From a virus, in the IMG/VR virus record IMGVR_UViG_3300028581_003812, positions 1 to 59,269 of that record: DNA of 59,269 nt; one strand, written 5' to 3'. Below are positions 1 to 7,338 of this stretch, piece after piece. The notes under the pieces were generated by a model. The model had not been told where the DNA came from. It searched no databases and saw only the letters and a list, made by a program, of their open reading frames with translations. Position 1 is the stretch's first letter. Every line of letters starts with the position of its first letter. Position numbers and translations under genes: made by a program.

Positions 1-344
1 TTTTTCATGGTGCTGCACAGGCCGACAGTGTGGCAGGGTTCTGGGATGGCAGTGAAGAATTTCTGGAGCAAATTAACAAAGTGTCAGCTTTGAACCGCAG
101 AAATAAAATTACAGTGCAAGCGCCATTGATTGACAAATCTAAGAAAGAAATCATCAAACTGGGCATAAAACTTGGAGTGAATTTTAGTCAGACTTGGACC
201 TGCTATGAGGGAGAAGCACAGGCTTGTGGTGAATGTACTGCGTGCTCTTTGAGAATTAAAGGCTTCATAGATGCAGGGTACATAGACCCAATTTCTTATA
301 AAATTACAATACCTTGGAAAAAGTATAACTGCAAATCAGCATAA
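1..344 (+). CDS. queC: 7-cyano-7-deazaguanine synthase QueC, C-terminal part (5' end outside window)
   Basis: QueC makes preQ0 from 7-carboxy-7-deazaguanine using ATP and ammonia. The gene is cut by the window edge; the open frame enters at base 3 without a start, so the internal GTG at 30 is probably not the true start. The visible part has the family's C-terminal signature: a WTCY segment followed by Cys-x8-Cys-x2-Cys-x2-Cys (zinc site) and then LRIKGF. The upstream segment GAAQADSVAGFWDGS fits the substrate-facing stretch of QueC. The N-terminal ATP-binding loop is not visible. Phage QueC usually serves queuosine or archaeosine-like modification of tRNA or phage DNA; which applies here cannot be told. 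The gene converges on, and overlaps by 9 bases, the minus-strand leucine-rich repeat gene. Confidence 0.85.
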   Translation, partial: FHGAAQADSVAGFWDGSEEFLEQINKVSALNRRNKITVQAPLIDKSKKEIIKLGIKLGVNFSQTWTCYEGEAQACGECTACSLRIKGFIDAGYIDPISYKITIPWKKYNCKSA

Positions 345-1427
345 GGTATTATCAGCTACTGTAGGCTGATTATCAAATGTGGCCGTCCAGCCTGGTTTAG
401 TTGGGCAGTAATAAACGGTGCCTGTGAAATACATGCCGTTTTGTCCTAATGTGGGTGGACTGCCTTTGAAATAGAGTTTATTGCAACTATTGCAATTTCT
501 AAACGGGCCTTGTCCAAACACAGTCACACTACTGGGAATAGTAAAGCTAGGTATGTTACTACAACCTATAAATGCAAAGGTTCCTAAACTAGTAACGCTA
601 TTAGAAATGGTTATACTTGTTAATTTAGTGCAATAATAGAAAGCTAACTCTGCAATACTTGTCACGCCATCAGGTACAGTATATGTGGTTCTACTGGGAC
701 CGATCGGGTGTATTAACAATTGACTTTTGTTTTTATTAAATAGCACTCCTTGTGCATCATTGCTAAAATGCAGGTTGTTGGGACTAACTGCAAAAGCAGA
801 TAGCGCGTCACATCCAGTAAAAATGTTATTAGATATAGTATTACTCGGCTGACCACCTGTAACAAAGCTACCGCTCAGACCACTGCCAATGGTCACACCG
901 GTTAAGGATCTGCAACTGTTACACATCCTGTCGCCAATGGTGTTAACACTGTCTGGTATAGTTAAGCTTCTTAACAAGAGACATCTTTCGAATGACCATT
1001 CACCAATAGAGGTCACACCATTGGGAATTACAATATTACGCAAACCGGTGGTTCTTTGAAAATCAGAGCAAGATTGGAACGCATAACTCCCAATACTGAT
1101 CACACTGTTGGGGATGGTAACACCAGACAAGGATTGACAATTTTGAAATGCACTTCTACCAATGGCCTGCACACCATCATCCATGTTAGCATTAATGAGA
1201 GTTTTTCCTGTTCTGGTGTAACTTGCTTGTGTTATGGTAGTGTCACGGGACGTGGATGTTGTGCCATCTGAGTATGTAAAAACTGAGATGGGAAGGTTAT
1301 AGAATTTGCGCCAAGCCTGATTATTATACACCCAACCACCTTGCATTGTTCTCCATGCTCCTGAATCATATGCAGAAAGACCTTTGATGTTCCTCCAAGC
1401 CTTGTTTGAATAGATGCGCATGCTCAT
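336..1427 (-). CDS. BspA-like leucine-rich repeat (LRR_5) adhesin, probable tail fibre part
   Basis: 363 residues. Residues about 60-345 are a run of LRR_5/BspA-type repeats of about 23 residues with the pattern (L/V)xxVTIPxSVxxIGxxAFxxC, for example VTIPNSVISIGSYAFQSC. Such solenoids occur in bacterial surface adhesins and some phage receptor-binding proteins. The N-terminus has three spaced AWR motifs (AWRNIKG, AWRTMQG, AWRKFY), similar to short Trp-rich modules in phage fibre tips. The ATG has neither a clear ribosome binding site nor the TAAATA element seen before other late genes. The preceding short gene (1440-1625) is in the same frame, separated by one TGA and four sense codons, so this may be the distal part of a single fibre protein made by readthrough. 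A role as host-contact protein is inferred. Confidence 0.75.
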   Translation of the reverse strand: MSMRIYSNKAWRNIKGLSAYDSGAWRTMQGGWVYNNQAWRKFYNLPISVFTYSDGTTSTSRDTTITQASYTRTGKTLINANMDDGVQAIGRSAFQNCQSLSGVTIPNSVISIGSYAFQSCSDFQRTTGLRNIVIPNGVTSIGEWSFERCLLLRSLTIPDSVNTIGDRMCNSCRSLTGVTIGSGLSGSFVTGGQPSNTISNNIFTGCDALSAFAVSPNNLHFSNDAQGVLFNKNKSQLLIHPIGPSRTTYTVPDGVTSIAELAFYYCTKLTSITISNSVTSLGTFAFIGCSNIPSFTIPSSVTVFGQGPFRNCNSCNKLYFKGSPPTLGQNGMYFTGTVYYCPTKPGWTATFDNQPTVADNTLC

Positions 1428-1439
1428 AAAAGAGCCGTA

Positions 1440-1625
1440 TCAGTATTGATACCAGATATCACCTTCAGAACCAGCAACAGATGGGGCAAGAGTACTCACT
1501 GTTCGCCCTGTTGACAGTATGGATGAAACAGGGGTAGACAACGTACTGGTACCATTACTATACGGAATAAGATCACTGCGCGTTGGAGCTGATCGAGTTA
1601 ACTCAGATATCGTTACATCTGCCAT
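1440..1625 (-). CDS. Short fibre anchor protein (shared N-terminal module)
   Basis: 61 residues. The first 38 residues match the N-termini of the proteins at 13921-14865 and 18653-19756: MADVTIS at the start, a Thr/Ser-Pro turn, then PYSNG and a TLSTPVSSIL-like segment. In those genes the module precedes a C1q-like or glycine-rich domain, so it is probably a virion-attachment module (inference). Here it stops at TGA after GDIWYQY. The same frame reopens at once into the leucine-rich repeat protein. A GGAG lies 7 bases before the ATG, a reasonable ribosome binding site, within the end of the upstream gene (2 bases between stop and start). It could be a free short protein, the N-terminus of a readthrough product, or one half of a broken fibre gene. 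Confidence 0.65.
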   Translation of the reverse strand: MADVTISELTRSAPTRSDLIPYSNGTSTLSTPVSSILSTGRTVSTLAPSVAGSEGDIWYQY

Positions 1626-1627
1626 AA

Positions 1628-2527
1628 TTAATCTCCATAACTAAATCCACCGGAGTCGTATCCGCGGCGACCTGGCAGCGCTCCCGTGCCACGTAATTCA
1701 CTGGTCGGTAAATCATCTTCAGGGTATTCTTCAACAGTTTCTACTTCACCGGTACCTTCACCTTCCTTCTTCTCTGATGCAGGGGTGAAGCTGTTCTTAA
1801 ATTTTAATGAGTCAATAAAGTCTTGCACCACCTCTTTGTCGTTGGCCATGGTTTGATCATAGGCACGCGTAATGGCTTCAATTACTTCATTCTTGAGTTC
1901 AGGCGAATCATAAATGTCACCCTGTTCAATTGTTATTTCATCCGGTAGCTCCACAAATATTGGCATCCATTCCTTAATAAAACGAGTATTGGTATTTTTT
2001 AAAAATACATTTGCATTGGTTACTCCCACTGGTGCAGAAGGCGTTTCAGCTGCGCCACTTGTCAATGATTGACCAGACACACCTGCATCAATGGCTTTTT
2101 TAACTGCCACAGGGCTTGCAGAAGTACCACCCTCCATGTCCACCTTTACCACATTCAATAAATTATCAACAACTCTTGCAGTGTACTTGGCATCAGTACC
2201 ACCAAGCTTGAGCTCATTCTTGATGAGCTTCTCCAGCTCAATTCTGAATTTCATTTTTGAACCTGGATAAAACATGGAGTATTCCTTGCCATCAACTACA
2301 TGTGCCTCTGGTTTGAATAGTTTGGTTTTGATGGCCAGCAGCAAGTTGTTAGCTATTTCTGTCTTAGATTTACCATCTCTGGCTGCAGCTTTGCCAATGC
2401 CATAGCCTCCACTAGGACTTTTTTCAATATCCCCAGTGTAACCTATGTCATCCCCATAAATGGGTGCTTCCATGATGGGTTTTCTGGCATTATATGCTTC
2501 AAATATGTGTTTACAGTCATTATTCAT
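1628..2527 (-). CDS. Virion-associated protein of unknown function, possible prohead-internal protein
   Basis: 299 residues, not assigned to a known family. The C-terminal third is acidic and rich in Glu, Thr and Gly, ending in a Gly/Tyr-rich tail (GYDSGGFSYGD). Residues 60-140 look helical and charged. Near the N-terminus are two I-x-E tripeptides (HIFE-A and PIME-A), the consensus at which T4 prohead protease gp21 cuts; this suggests, without proving, a packaged or core protein processed in the prohead. A late-type TAAATA element lies 7 bases before the ATG, on the strand opposite to the amidotransferase promoter. It appears co-transcribed with the downstream fibre anchor and LRR genes. Confidence 0.6.
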   Translation of the reverse strand: MNNDCKHIFEAYNARKPIMEAPIYGDDIGYTGDIEKSPSGGYGIGKAAARDGKSKTEIANNLLLAIKTKLFKPEAHVVDGKEYSMFYPGSKMKFRIELEKLIKNELKLGGTDAKYTARVVDNLLNVVKVDMEGGTSASPVAVKKAIDAGVSGQSLTSGAAETPSAPVGVTNANVFLKNTNTRFIKEWMPIFVELPDEITIEQGDIYDSPELKNEVIEAITRAYDQTMANDKEVVQDFIDSLKFKNSFTPASEKKEGEGTGEVETVEEYPEDDLPTSELRGTGALPGRRGYDSGGFSYGD

Positions 2528-2534
2528 CTTGAAA

Positions 2535-2541
2535 TATTTAA
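2535..2541 (-). promoter_or_regulatory. Late-type promoter element
   Basis: TTAAATA on the minus strand with 7 bases to the ATG of the 1628-2527 gene. The divergent amidotransferase promoter lies within 20 bases. Confidence 0.5.
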
Positions 2542-2550
2542 TCTTTTACT

Positions 2551-2566
2551 TATAATAAATAGGAGG
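2551..2566 (+). promoter_or_regulatory. Promoter -10 element and strong ribosome binding site for the amidotransferase
   Basis: TATAAT at 2551-2556 is followed by AGGAGG at 2561-2566. The Shine-Dalgarno ends 9 bases before the ATT at 2576. This is one of the few strong Shine-Dalgarno sites in the window and it points to ATT, not the downstream GTG, as the start. Confidence 0.6.
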
Positions 2567-2575
2567 TAATATAAT

Positions 2576-3259
2576 ATTTGTGGCATATTTGGAGCTAAAG
2601 ACTTTGCGAATTACGTGAAGCTTTACAAAGAAAACAGGAAACGAGGTACGTTTTCCTATGGAGGCCTACTGATTGGCAGCAAAGTGCATGCCATACTCAA
2701 AACCCCTGGAGTCGCTAATCTTACCAACAAGCTCATCATTGAGTATGGTAAAACCAAGAGACACATAACTGATTTCAACGTTTTCTTAGGCCATACACAA
2801 GCACCTACATCTTCACAAAGAGCATTTACAGCCAAGACATCCCATCCCTTTCAGTACAAAGAGTGGATAGTTGCACACAATGGTGTACTGACAAATGACA
2901 AGGAATTAAAAAAACTCATACCAGACAAGAAGGCTTATAATGTTGTGGATTCATCTGTGATTGCACCTTTGCTGACAAAGCATCACAAGGAAACAAAAGA
3001 TGAAATTGTTGCAATCAAAAATACATGTTCCATGTTGAAGGGCACTTTTGGTCTCTGGATATACAATCAACAATCGGCCAATGTGTATCTGGCAAGGTCA
3101 GGCAGCACTCTGTTTGCTGATTATCTCAACAACATGTTTTCATCAACCAAGTACAGTGATTTTGTTGCCCTGGATGAAGGGTTAATTTACCTGTTAACCA
3201 CAGAAGGCATAACTGCTGTGGGCAAGTTTGCATCCAATTCGCCATTCTTCACATCATGA
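2576..3259 (+). CDS. Class II glutamine amidotransferase (Ntn-type), probable ATT start
   Basis: About 227 residues from an ATT codon. Class II amidotransferases release ammonia from glutamine with an N-terminal Cys nucleophile freed by methionine removal. Here the frame reads ATT then CGIFGA, the exact family N-terminus, so ATT must serve as start for an active enzyme. AGGAGG 9 bases upstream supports this. Starting at the GTG at 2615 would delete the catalytic Cys and oxyanion region. Further family motifs are GHTQAPT (about 72-78), VAHNG (about 99-103, oxyanion hole), DSSVIAPLL and LKGTFGLWIY. There is no synthase domain, so the ammonia acceptor is unknown; partner domains in this family make glucosamine-6-phosphate, asparagine or purines. 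The gene overlaps the next glycosyltransferase by ATGA, suggesting coupled translation and perhaps sugar chemistry. Confidence 0.82.
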   Translation: MCGIFGAKDFANYVKLYKENRKRGTFSYGGLLIGSKVHAILKTPGVANLTNKLIIEYGKTKRHITDFNVFLGHTQAPTSSQRAFTAKTSHPFQYKEWIVAHNGVLTNDKELKKLIPDKKAYNVVDSSVIAPLLTKHHKETKDEIVAIKNTCSMLKGTFGLWIYNQQSANVYLARSGSTLFADYLNNMFSSTKYSDFVALDEGLIYLLTTEGITAVGKFASNSPFFTS

Positions 3260-3936
3260 AGATAGCGTTCTATAGTGTCACAAGAAACAAGATTGAAGGC
3301 ACACCCTTTCATCGCAGTATTAATAAAATAATTAGAGCTATCCCCAATGAGCTTATAATGTATCATTACAAGGAAAACAATACTGAAGGTCTCAGCAAAT
3401 GTTACAATGCTTTTCTAAAAGAACATAGTAAATTCTATGATTATATTGTGTTTGTTCATGATGATGTGTACATAGATGATTTCAACATTCATGAAAAGCT
3501 AGAAACACATCACAAAGACTTTGATATAGTAGGATTAGCAGGTGGCATTAATCCCAAGATGCAAAAATTAGCTCTTTGGCATTTAATGTGTGGTGGCATA
3601 GGCGGTTCAAATCTGCGCGGCGCAGTTGCTCATTCAGTAAATGATAAGCAGATTTTTATGACTAGCTTTGGTCCCACACCCAGCAGGGTTACCATACTGG
3701 ATGGGTTATTTCTAAGTGTAAACACCAAACGTATTAAAGAAACAGGGTTTAAGTTTAATGAAAACTACACGTTTCATCATTATGACATTGCCAGCTGTTT
3801 GGATGCAAATAAATTAAAATTAAAATTAGGTGTTGCTCCTATTTGGGTGGTGCACAAATCTCCCGGGCTATCTAATGTTAATGATGATGTTTTTATCCAT
3901 AGTCAAGAGAAGTTCTTGCAAGAGTACAATAATTGA
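3256..3936 (+). CDS. Glycosyltransferase, GT-A fold (StrF-like / GT2-like)
   Basis: 226 residues. It resembles the short StrF-type glycosyltransferase-like family. It opens with IAFYSVTRN, has a SKCYNAFLKE segment, and carries FVHDDVYI (about 77-84), where the Asp pair fits the DxD-type nucleotide-sugar/metal site. LDGLFLSVN and a late FHHYDIASC follow, as in the acceptor-binding half of GT2-like enzymes. No membrane segment is seen, so it would act in the cytosol. It starts inside the amidotransferase stop (ATGA overlap), implying coupling. Donor and acceptor are unknown; glycan, DNA-base or virion-protein modification are all possible. Confidence 0.7.
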   Translation: MKIAFYSVTRNKIEGTPFHRSINKIIRAIPNELIMYHYKENNTEGLSKCYNAFLKEHSKFYDYIVFVHDDVYIDDFNIHEKLETHHKDFDIVGLAGGINPKMQKLALWHLMCGGIGGSNLRGAVAHSVNDKQIFMTSFGPTPSRVTILDGLFLSVNTKRIKETGFKFNENYTFHHYDIASCLDANKLKLKLGVAPIWVVHKSPGLSNVNDDVFIHSQEKFLQEYNN

Positions 3937-3960
3937 TTATCTTAAACAAGATACTATCAT
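3933..3960 (+). promoter_or_regulatory. Sigma-70-type promoter for the helicase gene
   Basis: TTGATT at 3933-3938, 16-base spacer, TATCAT at 3955-3960, then 6 bases to the ATG. If used, transcription would start about at the start codon. Confidence 0.5.
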
Positions 3961-3966
3961 AAGTTC

Positions 3967-5295
3967 ATGGCAAGGTTAGATCTAGATTACTTTGAAATTA
4001 TTATTGCTTTTAAGGCTCTGACAGATGAAACCTATCTGGCTTCCATTGTTGACTACTTAAAGCCAATATACTTCAAGAACAAGGATATAAAAGCCATCTT
4101 TGCCATCATATCTGACTTTTATGAAAAACGAGGCACAAAGCCAACCATAACTGAAATCAAGTCATACTTAATTACTGATGAACTCAAAACATCACTTAAA
4201 AATGTTGTCACACTCTTTAATAATGTAGATAAAAATTTTAATCTGGATGAGCTTTCAGCCAATACAGAGATATTTTTAAAAGAAAAAGCAGTTTACTACA
4301 CCATGATGGATGTAGTAGATGACATTCAGAAGAGTACTGTTGACACATCCAAAATATTAGACAAGTTTGAAAAGGCTTGTAGCCTGTCTTTAACCACAGC
4401 GGTGGGGTTGGACTTGTTCACTGACATAGACAGAGTAATTACCGATTTAAATTCTAATGAGAATTACATTCCATCTGGATGGAAATGGCTAGATGATAAA
4501 ATTGGTGGTGGGTTTCTAGAGGAAGGCAGAGCATTATATTTGTTTGCTGGTGAAACCAACATAGGCAAAAGTATTTTCCTGGGCAATGTTGCCATTAATA
4601 TTGCCAATCAAGGCAAGACAGTGTTATTGGTGTCACTTGAAATGCCTGAGTTAATTTATGCCAAACGCCTTTGTTCCAGTGTATCAAAGATACCCCTCAG
4701 TCAGTTGAAAGTAGAGTCTGAAACACTTAAAAACCAAATCAACGAATATTGTGTAGAAAAACCCAATTCAAAAATTATTATCAAAGAATTCCCACCTGCG
4801 TCCATATCTTGCAATCATTTGAAAGCATTTATTAAAAAACTAATTCAAAAAGGAATTAAAATTGATGCCATAGTTCTAGATTATGTTAATTTGCTGCACA
4901 CCTCCATAGGTGATACAAGCTATGAGCGAATTAAAATTTGCACAGAACAATTGCGTGCATTGTCTTATGAGTTTGCATGTCCAATTATTTCTGCCACACA
5001 GTTGAATAGAGATGGGTATGAAATAACTGATCCAGGATTGAAGACAATTTCTGAAAGTATAGGTCTTGCAATGACTGGTGACGTCATTTTGAGCATCTGG
5101 CAAGACGACACAGATAGAGAGCTTGGTATTATTAAAATGGGCTTCATGAAGAACAGGTTAGGACCTAATTTCGGTCATTGCTCCATGAGAATTGACTATT
5201 CCACCCTGACTATCACAGAAGACGAACATATGAATGATACAGAAGCCAGTACATCATCTATAAATACACTCTCAAAATTGTCCCTGGGCAATTGA
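3967..5295 (+). CDS. 41: Replicative DNA helicase, T4 gp41 / DnaB family
   Basis: 442 residues, close to T4 gp41. This is the hexameric 5'-3' helicase that unwinds the fork and works with the gp61 primase. It has an N-terminal helical domain (1-150), then a RecA-type motor: Walker A AGETNIGKS (about 194-202), a SLEMPE segment (223-228) as in DnaB enzymes, Walker B IVLDYVNLL (302-310), and SATQLNRDG (342-350) as motif H4. The C-terminus is acidic and Ser/Thr-rich. It is followed by a run of small genes leading to gp32, resembling the T4 replication gene clusters, although T4 order is not kept exactly. Assignment is firm. Confidence 0.93.
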   Translation: MARLDLDYFEIIIAFKALTDETYLASIVDYLKPIYFKNKDIKAIFAIISDFYEKRGTKPTITEIKSYLITDELKTSLKNVVTLFNNVDKNFNLDELSANTEIFLKEKAVYYTMMDVVDDIQKSTVDTSKILDKFEKACSLSLTTAVGLDLFTDIDRVITDLNSNENYIPSGWKWLDDKIGGGFLEEGRALYLFAGETNIGKSIFLGNVAINIANQGKTVLLVSLEMPELIYAKRLCSSVSKIPLSQLKVESETLKNQINEYCVEKPNSKIIIKEFPPASISCNHLKAFIKKLIQKGIKIDAIVLDYVNLLHTSIGDTSYERIKICTEQLRALSYEFACPIISATQLNRDGYEITDPGLKTISESIGLAMTGDVILSIWQDDTDRELGIIKMGFMKNRLGPNFGHCSMRIDYSTLTITEDEHMNDTEASTSSINTLSKLSLGN

Positions 5296-5311
5296 TTTAT
5301 ACCATTTCTAC

Positions 5312-5317
5312 TATAAT
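5312..5317 (+). promoter_or_regulatory. Promoter -10 element
   Basis: TATAAT 9 bases before the GTG of the 5327 gene, between the helicase stop and this start. A weak -35 (AATTGA) lies 16 bases upstream. Confidence 0.4.
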
Positions 5318-5326
5318 TAGTTGTAA

Positions 5327-5611
5327 GTGAAAGGATATGATCCTACTGAACGGCTAAATGAATATGAGCAAACACATTTGTTTTTATCTTTTTGTTCGCT
5401 AATAACTCTGTTGCATACTAAAAAATTGAATTTAGCAAATGTATTTATTTTATTGCTTAAAAATAATAATGTGAGATCCTTGTTTCTAAAGTATTGTGAA
5501 TTAAGAAACGATTTTAGCGCAATAAAATTTTTCTTGCAATTTGACTCAGGACTGTATAAAAGTAAGTATGTTATGAAATTCCTAAACACACACAAAAAAA
5601 ATCTGCTATGA
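5327..5611 (+). CDS. Small protein of unknown function in the replication cluster
   Basis: 94 residues from a GTG start. No family is recognised. The sequence is Leu/Phe-rich and probably all-helical (FLSFCSLITLLHTKKLNLANVF), ending in a basic tail. It has no clear membrane helix or catalytic motif. It sits between the gp41 helicase and the bS21-like gene, whose ATG overlaps its TGA by four bases, so the two are probably translated together. In T4 the late-transcription co-activator gp33 lies next to gene 59, but no gp33 signature is seen here and position alone does not support that name. A minus-strand open frame of similar length overlaps it; the operon context and promoter favour the plus strand. 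Confidence 0.55.
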   Translation: MKGYDPTERLNEYEQTHLFLSFCSLITLLHTKKLNLANVFILLLKNNNVRSLFLKYCELRNDFSAIKFFLQFDSGLYKSKYVMKFLNTHKKNLL

Positions 5612-5814
5612 AACACAACGCAATAGTTAAACTGGATCCGAAAAAAAGTAAAGACAAGGCCTATTTTGATAGGGCTTGGAATAAATTTAATCGTGAATTC
5701 TTGAATTCTGGAGTTCTAGAAGATCTTAAATTAAAGAGGTGCTATTATAAACCCAGTGCACTCAAGAAAGTTAAGAAACAGATTGTGCGGTTCAAGTGGA
5801 AACACTTAAAGTGA
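5608..5814 (+). CDS. rpsU: Ribosomal protein bS21-like
   Basis: 68 residues, strongly basic. The core aligns by eye with bacterial bS21. An FDRAWNKFNREF helix matches the ALRRFKR region, then SGVLEDLKLKRCYYKPS matches the AGVLxExRRRExYEKPS signature, followed by a basic K/R helix. bS21 is a late-joining small-subunit protein near the anti-Shine-Dalgarno that affects initiation. Phage homologues are known from marine and huge phages and are thought to replace or compete with host bS21. The N-terminal extension (MKHNAIVKLDPKKSK) is slightly longer than usual. Start ATG overlaps the upstream TGA; its own TGA overlaps GTG of the next gene. Placement in a replication operon suggests early or middle expression. 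Confidence 0.75.
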   Translation: MKHNAIVKLDPKKSKDKAYFDRAWNKFNREFLNSGVLEDLKLKRCYYKPSALKKVKKQIVRFKWKHLK

Positions 5815-6452
5815 TATCTGAATACGATAAACTTGTATACAACTCATATCTAAAAACTTCTCGATCGAGAAACAAACTGCCATACAAATTTAGAAAAAAT
5901 TTTGAAAAGGTAGATGATAGAACTTTTGTACAAATTAAAAAACTGTCATCATTCTTAAAGAGATTTCCTCACATAAAAATTGATGAGTTCTTCAATGCAC
6001 CCTACAACCTGTATCCAGACGAAACATATTTTCCTATTGAATATTTTACATCTTTAAAAGCAACAAAAGCTTATACGCTATTTCAAAAGAAGAAAATTAA
6101 TGAAGATCCAGATAGCCTGGATCAGCTTCAAAATATCAAGGAATCATTGATGTTCATAAACAGCTTTTGCAGACAACAAAATATTGATCCACTCAGTTAC
6201 ATTCATCACAAAACAAACAACGAATTTTCATTTCTCATTCATCTAAAAGAGCACAAGGTGAATGTATACACTCTTCTGGGTTTTGTTAATTTTGAAAAGA
6301 ATCTCAAGACAAGAGATGCAGGAGTTGCAAAATTTATCATAGGTGAAGATGTCTATAATAACATTCAAAATTACAGAACACGTCTGTTTAATTCTCACAA
6401 AGCTGTTCGTCTGGTTGAGCTGGGTATCAAGAAAATTTCAAATAGTTCTTGA
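5811..6452 (+). CDS. Possible helicase loader, T4 gp59-like
   Basis: 213 residues from the GTG at 5811, which overlaps the bS21 stop as GTGA; a GTG at 5796 would add five residues. Length matches T4 gp59 (217) and, as in T4, the gene lies directly upstream of gp32. The N-terminus (VYNSYLKTSR...KLPYKFRKNF) resembles the gp59 opening in spacing of aromatic and basic residues. The C-terminal half (FSFLIHLKEHKVNVYTLLGFVNF) resembles the helical domain that touches gp32 and gp41. The family has no catalytic motif, so the call rests on size, helical character and position. gp59 would load gp41 on forked, gp32-coated DNA. An unrelated helical protein remains possible. Confidence 0.5.
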   Translation: MISEYDKLVYNSYLKTSRSRNKLPYKFRKNFEKVDDRTFVQIKKLSSFLKRFPHIKIDEFFNAPYNLYPDETYFPIEYFTSLKATKAYTLFQKKKINEDPDSLDQLQNIKESLMFINSFCRQQNIDPLSYIHHKTNNEFSFLIHLKEHKVNVYTLLGFVNFEKNLKTRDAGVAKFIIGEDVYNNIQNYRTRLFNSHKAVRLVELGIKKISNSS

Positions 6453-6473
6453 TTTATTCAACAAAGCCATTAT

Positions 6474-6479
6474 TATAAT
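6474..6479 (+). promoter_or_regulatory. Promoter -10 element before gp32
   Basis: TATAAT with 4 bases to the ATG. TTGATT lies 19 bases upstream of it, a long spacer, so the -35 is doubtful. Confidence 0.4.
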
Positions 6480-6483
6480 AAAT

Positions 6484-7338
6484 ATGAGTACATTTACCAC
6501 ATCAATGTTTGAGAGTATCAAAGGCGCACTAACCAAGGACAACGGACCCACTGCTTCCAAGATCAAGGATTATCTTCGATGCGAGGTTGGTAATACTTAT
6601 ACTGTAAGATTGCTGCCTAACGTTAAGGATCCGTCCAAAACGTTTTTTCATTATTATTCCTATGGGTGGAACAGTCTTACAACTGGCCAGCTTGTCACTG
6701 CCATAAGCCCCACCACATGGAATCAGCGTGATCCTATTGCAGAAGAGCGCTTTCGTGTGCTTCGCAATGGAACTGACAAGGAAAAGGAAAAGGCTCTTGC
6801 CATCAAGCGTCGTGAAAATTGGATGGTAAACATATTTGTAATCAATGATCCAGTTAATCCGGATAACAACAACAAAACCAAGGTGCTTCGATTTGGTCGA
6901 CAACTGCACAAGATCATCATGGATGCCATAGAAGGTGAAGAAGCAGAAGATCTGGGCCCTCGTATTTTTGATCTGTCACCCAAAGGATGCAACCTGCGTA
7001 TCAAAGTGGAAAAGCAAGGTGATTATCCCACATATGTGTCTTCTAAGTTCTCCACACCAAAAGAAATTGAAGGTCTTGACGAAGATTCCTATAACAAGAT
7101 TTATAGTGGTGCTTATGATTTGGAATCATATGTCTCAGTCAAGAGTTATGATGAGCTGAAAGGATTACTGGATGCTCATTATCATTGCACTAAGGATGTT
7201 GAAGATAGTGAAGTAATCACTACCAAAACATCAGCTCCTACACCAGTGGTTGAAGTGGTTGCAATTAAAAAGCCAGCAGCTGCAAAAACCACAGCTGAAG
7301 AAGATGACTCCATCAGTGAACTGTTAAAAGACTTATAA
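6484..7338 (+). CDS. 32: Single-stranded DNA binding protein, T4 gp32
   Basis: 284 residues from the ATG at 6484; an in-frame start 47 codons earlier lies inside the previous gene and is rejected, because MSTFTTSMFESIKGAL is the typical gp32 N-terminus and TATAAT lies just upstream. gp32 coats single-stranded DNA and organises the replisome and recombination. The OB-fold core holds HYYSYGWNSLTTG, the WMVNIFVINDP strand and the FDLSPKGCNLRIKV segment. The C-terminus is acidic and ends SISELLKDL, the flexible tail that recruits partners such as gp59 and gp61. The Cys3-His zinc cluster of T4 gp32 is not visible. It is followed without a gap by the 7338 gene. Confidence 0.92.
   Translation: MSTFTTSMFESIKGALTKDNGPTASKIKDYLRCEVGNTYTVRLLPNVKDPSKTFFHYYSYGWNSLTTGQLVTAISPTTWNQRDPIAEERFRVLRNGTDKEKEKALAIKRRENWMVNIFVINDPVNPDNNNKTKVLRFGRQLHKIIMDAIEGEEAEDLGPRIFDLSPKGCNLRIKVEKQGDYPTYVSSKFSTPKEIEGLDEDSYNKIYSGAYDLESYVSVKSYDELKGLLDAHYHCTKDVEDSEVITTKTSAPTPVVEVVAIKKPAAAKTTAEEDDSISELLKDL

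Noticed and set aside
1440-1442. Genome-wide reassignment of TGA to tryptophan
   Set aside because: Many genes clearly end at TGA with coupled ATGA or GTGA starts (3259, 5611, 5814, 12527), so TGA is an ordinary stop here.
2567-2582. Bacteroidetes-type promoter (TAnnTTTG) as a host clue
   Set aside because: The nearby AATATTTG does not fit the motif spacing, and other starts use TATAAT or TAAATA instead.
5317-5616. Minus-strand 99-codon frame opposite the 5327 gene
   Set aside because: Both are similar in length, but the plus frame has a promoter element and ATGA coupling to bS21; the minus frame has none.
6343-6483. Longer gp32 N-terminus from an in-frame ATG
   Set aside because: It lies within the upstream gene, has no gp32-like sequence and ignores the promoter-like site and the standard N-terminus.
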